Below, in pieces: positions 63,965-64,000 of a stretch of DNA of 64,000 nucleotides. Position 1 is the stretch's first letter. Each line of letters opens with the position of its first letter. The notes beneath the pieces were generated by a model. That model did no database searches. It was not told the origin of the DNA and was given only the letters and a program-made list of their open reading frames with translations. Position numbers and translations under genes: made by a program. Origin of the DNA: a bacterium SCSIO 12827 (GTDB lineage Bacteria > Pseudomonadota > Alphaproteobacteria > Rhodospirillales > Casp-alpha2); assembly GCA_024397995.1 (NCBI GenBank), contig CP073746.1:806001-870000 (forward strand), read 5' to 3'.

Positions 63965-64000
63965 TAACACTGACTTATTTTTGCGGGGTCTTCGATCATA

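Overview
The window looks like chromosomal DNA of an alphaproteobacterium, probably a Rhodospirillales-type organism. The evidence is the GC-rich core gene order rplU-rpmA-obgE-proB-proA-nadD-rsfS-rlmH-gpmI-envC-ctpA, an alphaproteobacterial DUF3489/DUF2924/recombinase module, and a CCA-encoding tRNA-Ser(CGA). No taxonomic marker was searched, so the assignment is an inference.

Layout. (1) 1-23.7 kb is a heavy-metal handling region: a Cus-type RND system running off the left edge, a small mer-like operon (merR, a thioredoxin-MerC fusion, a glutaredoxin-like protein), a long copper operon (multicopper oxidase, DUF411, cytochrome c, two thioredoxin-fold proteins, Sco, PCuAC), a divergent CDF exporter/MerR pair, an OmpR-type two-component system with a porin and a His-rich exported repeat protein, and a Czc-type RND operon (outer-membrane protein, fusion protein, pump, lipoprotein). 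(2) 24.1-31 kb is an accessory block with a very large nuclease-STAND protein resembling Avs antiphage ATPases, two small unknown genes downstream of it, and an XRE regulator divergent from an exported protein across a clear palindrome. (3) 31.3-34.6 kb is a phage-like trio without structural genes: ParB/methyltransferase, DUF5681 and terminase large subunit. (4) 34.7-37.1 kb is a structured leader followed by DUF3489, DUF2924 and a large serine recombinase. (5) 37.1-38.4 kb holds a nucleotide-cyclase-like protein with an unrecognised C-terminal domain and a tiny zinc-ribbon protein. (6) tRNA-Ser(CGA) lies at 38.5 kb with its 3' end facing the accessory DNA. (7) 38.8-64 kb is ordinary core genome: ribosome, proline, NAD, cell-envelope, folate, DNA repair, phospholipid and molybdenum cofactor genes, then a haem-linked adenylate cyclase and ilvE.

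How it fits together. The left third appears to be a layered periplasmic metal defence. RND pumps and a CDF exporter remove cations, oxidase and chaperones detoxify or deliver copper, and MerR or two-component regulators sit beside their targets; two MerR-type promoters with 19-20 bp spacers and central palindromes can be read directly. The 24-38.5 kb block has the hallmarks of a defence/mobile island bordered by a tRNA gene.

The strongest candidates for something undescribed are the Avs-like protein with its two small neighbours, the cyclase plus zinc-ribbon pair, and the capsid-less methyltransferase-terminase trio. In the metal region, a shared TTGTGAC inverted-repeat motif around the two-component system, porin and His-rich protein suggests a small uncharacterised regulon.
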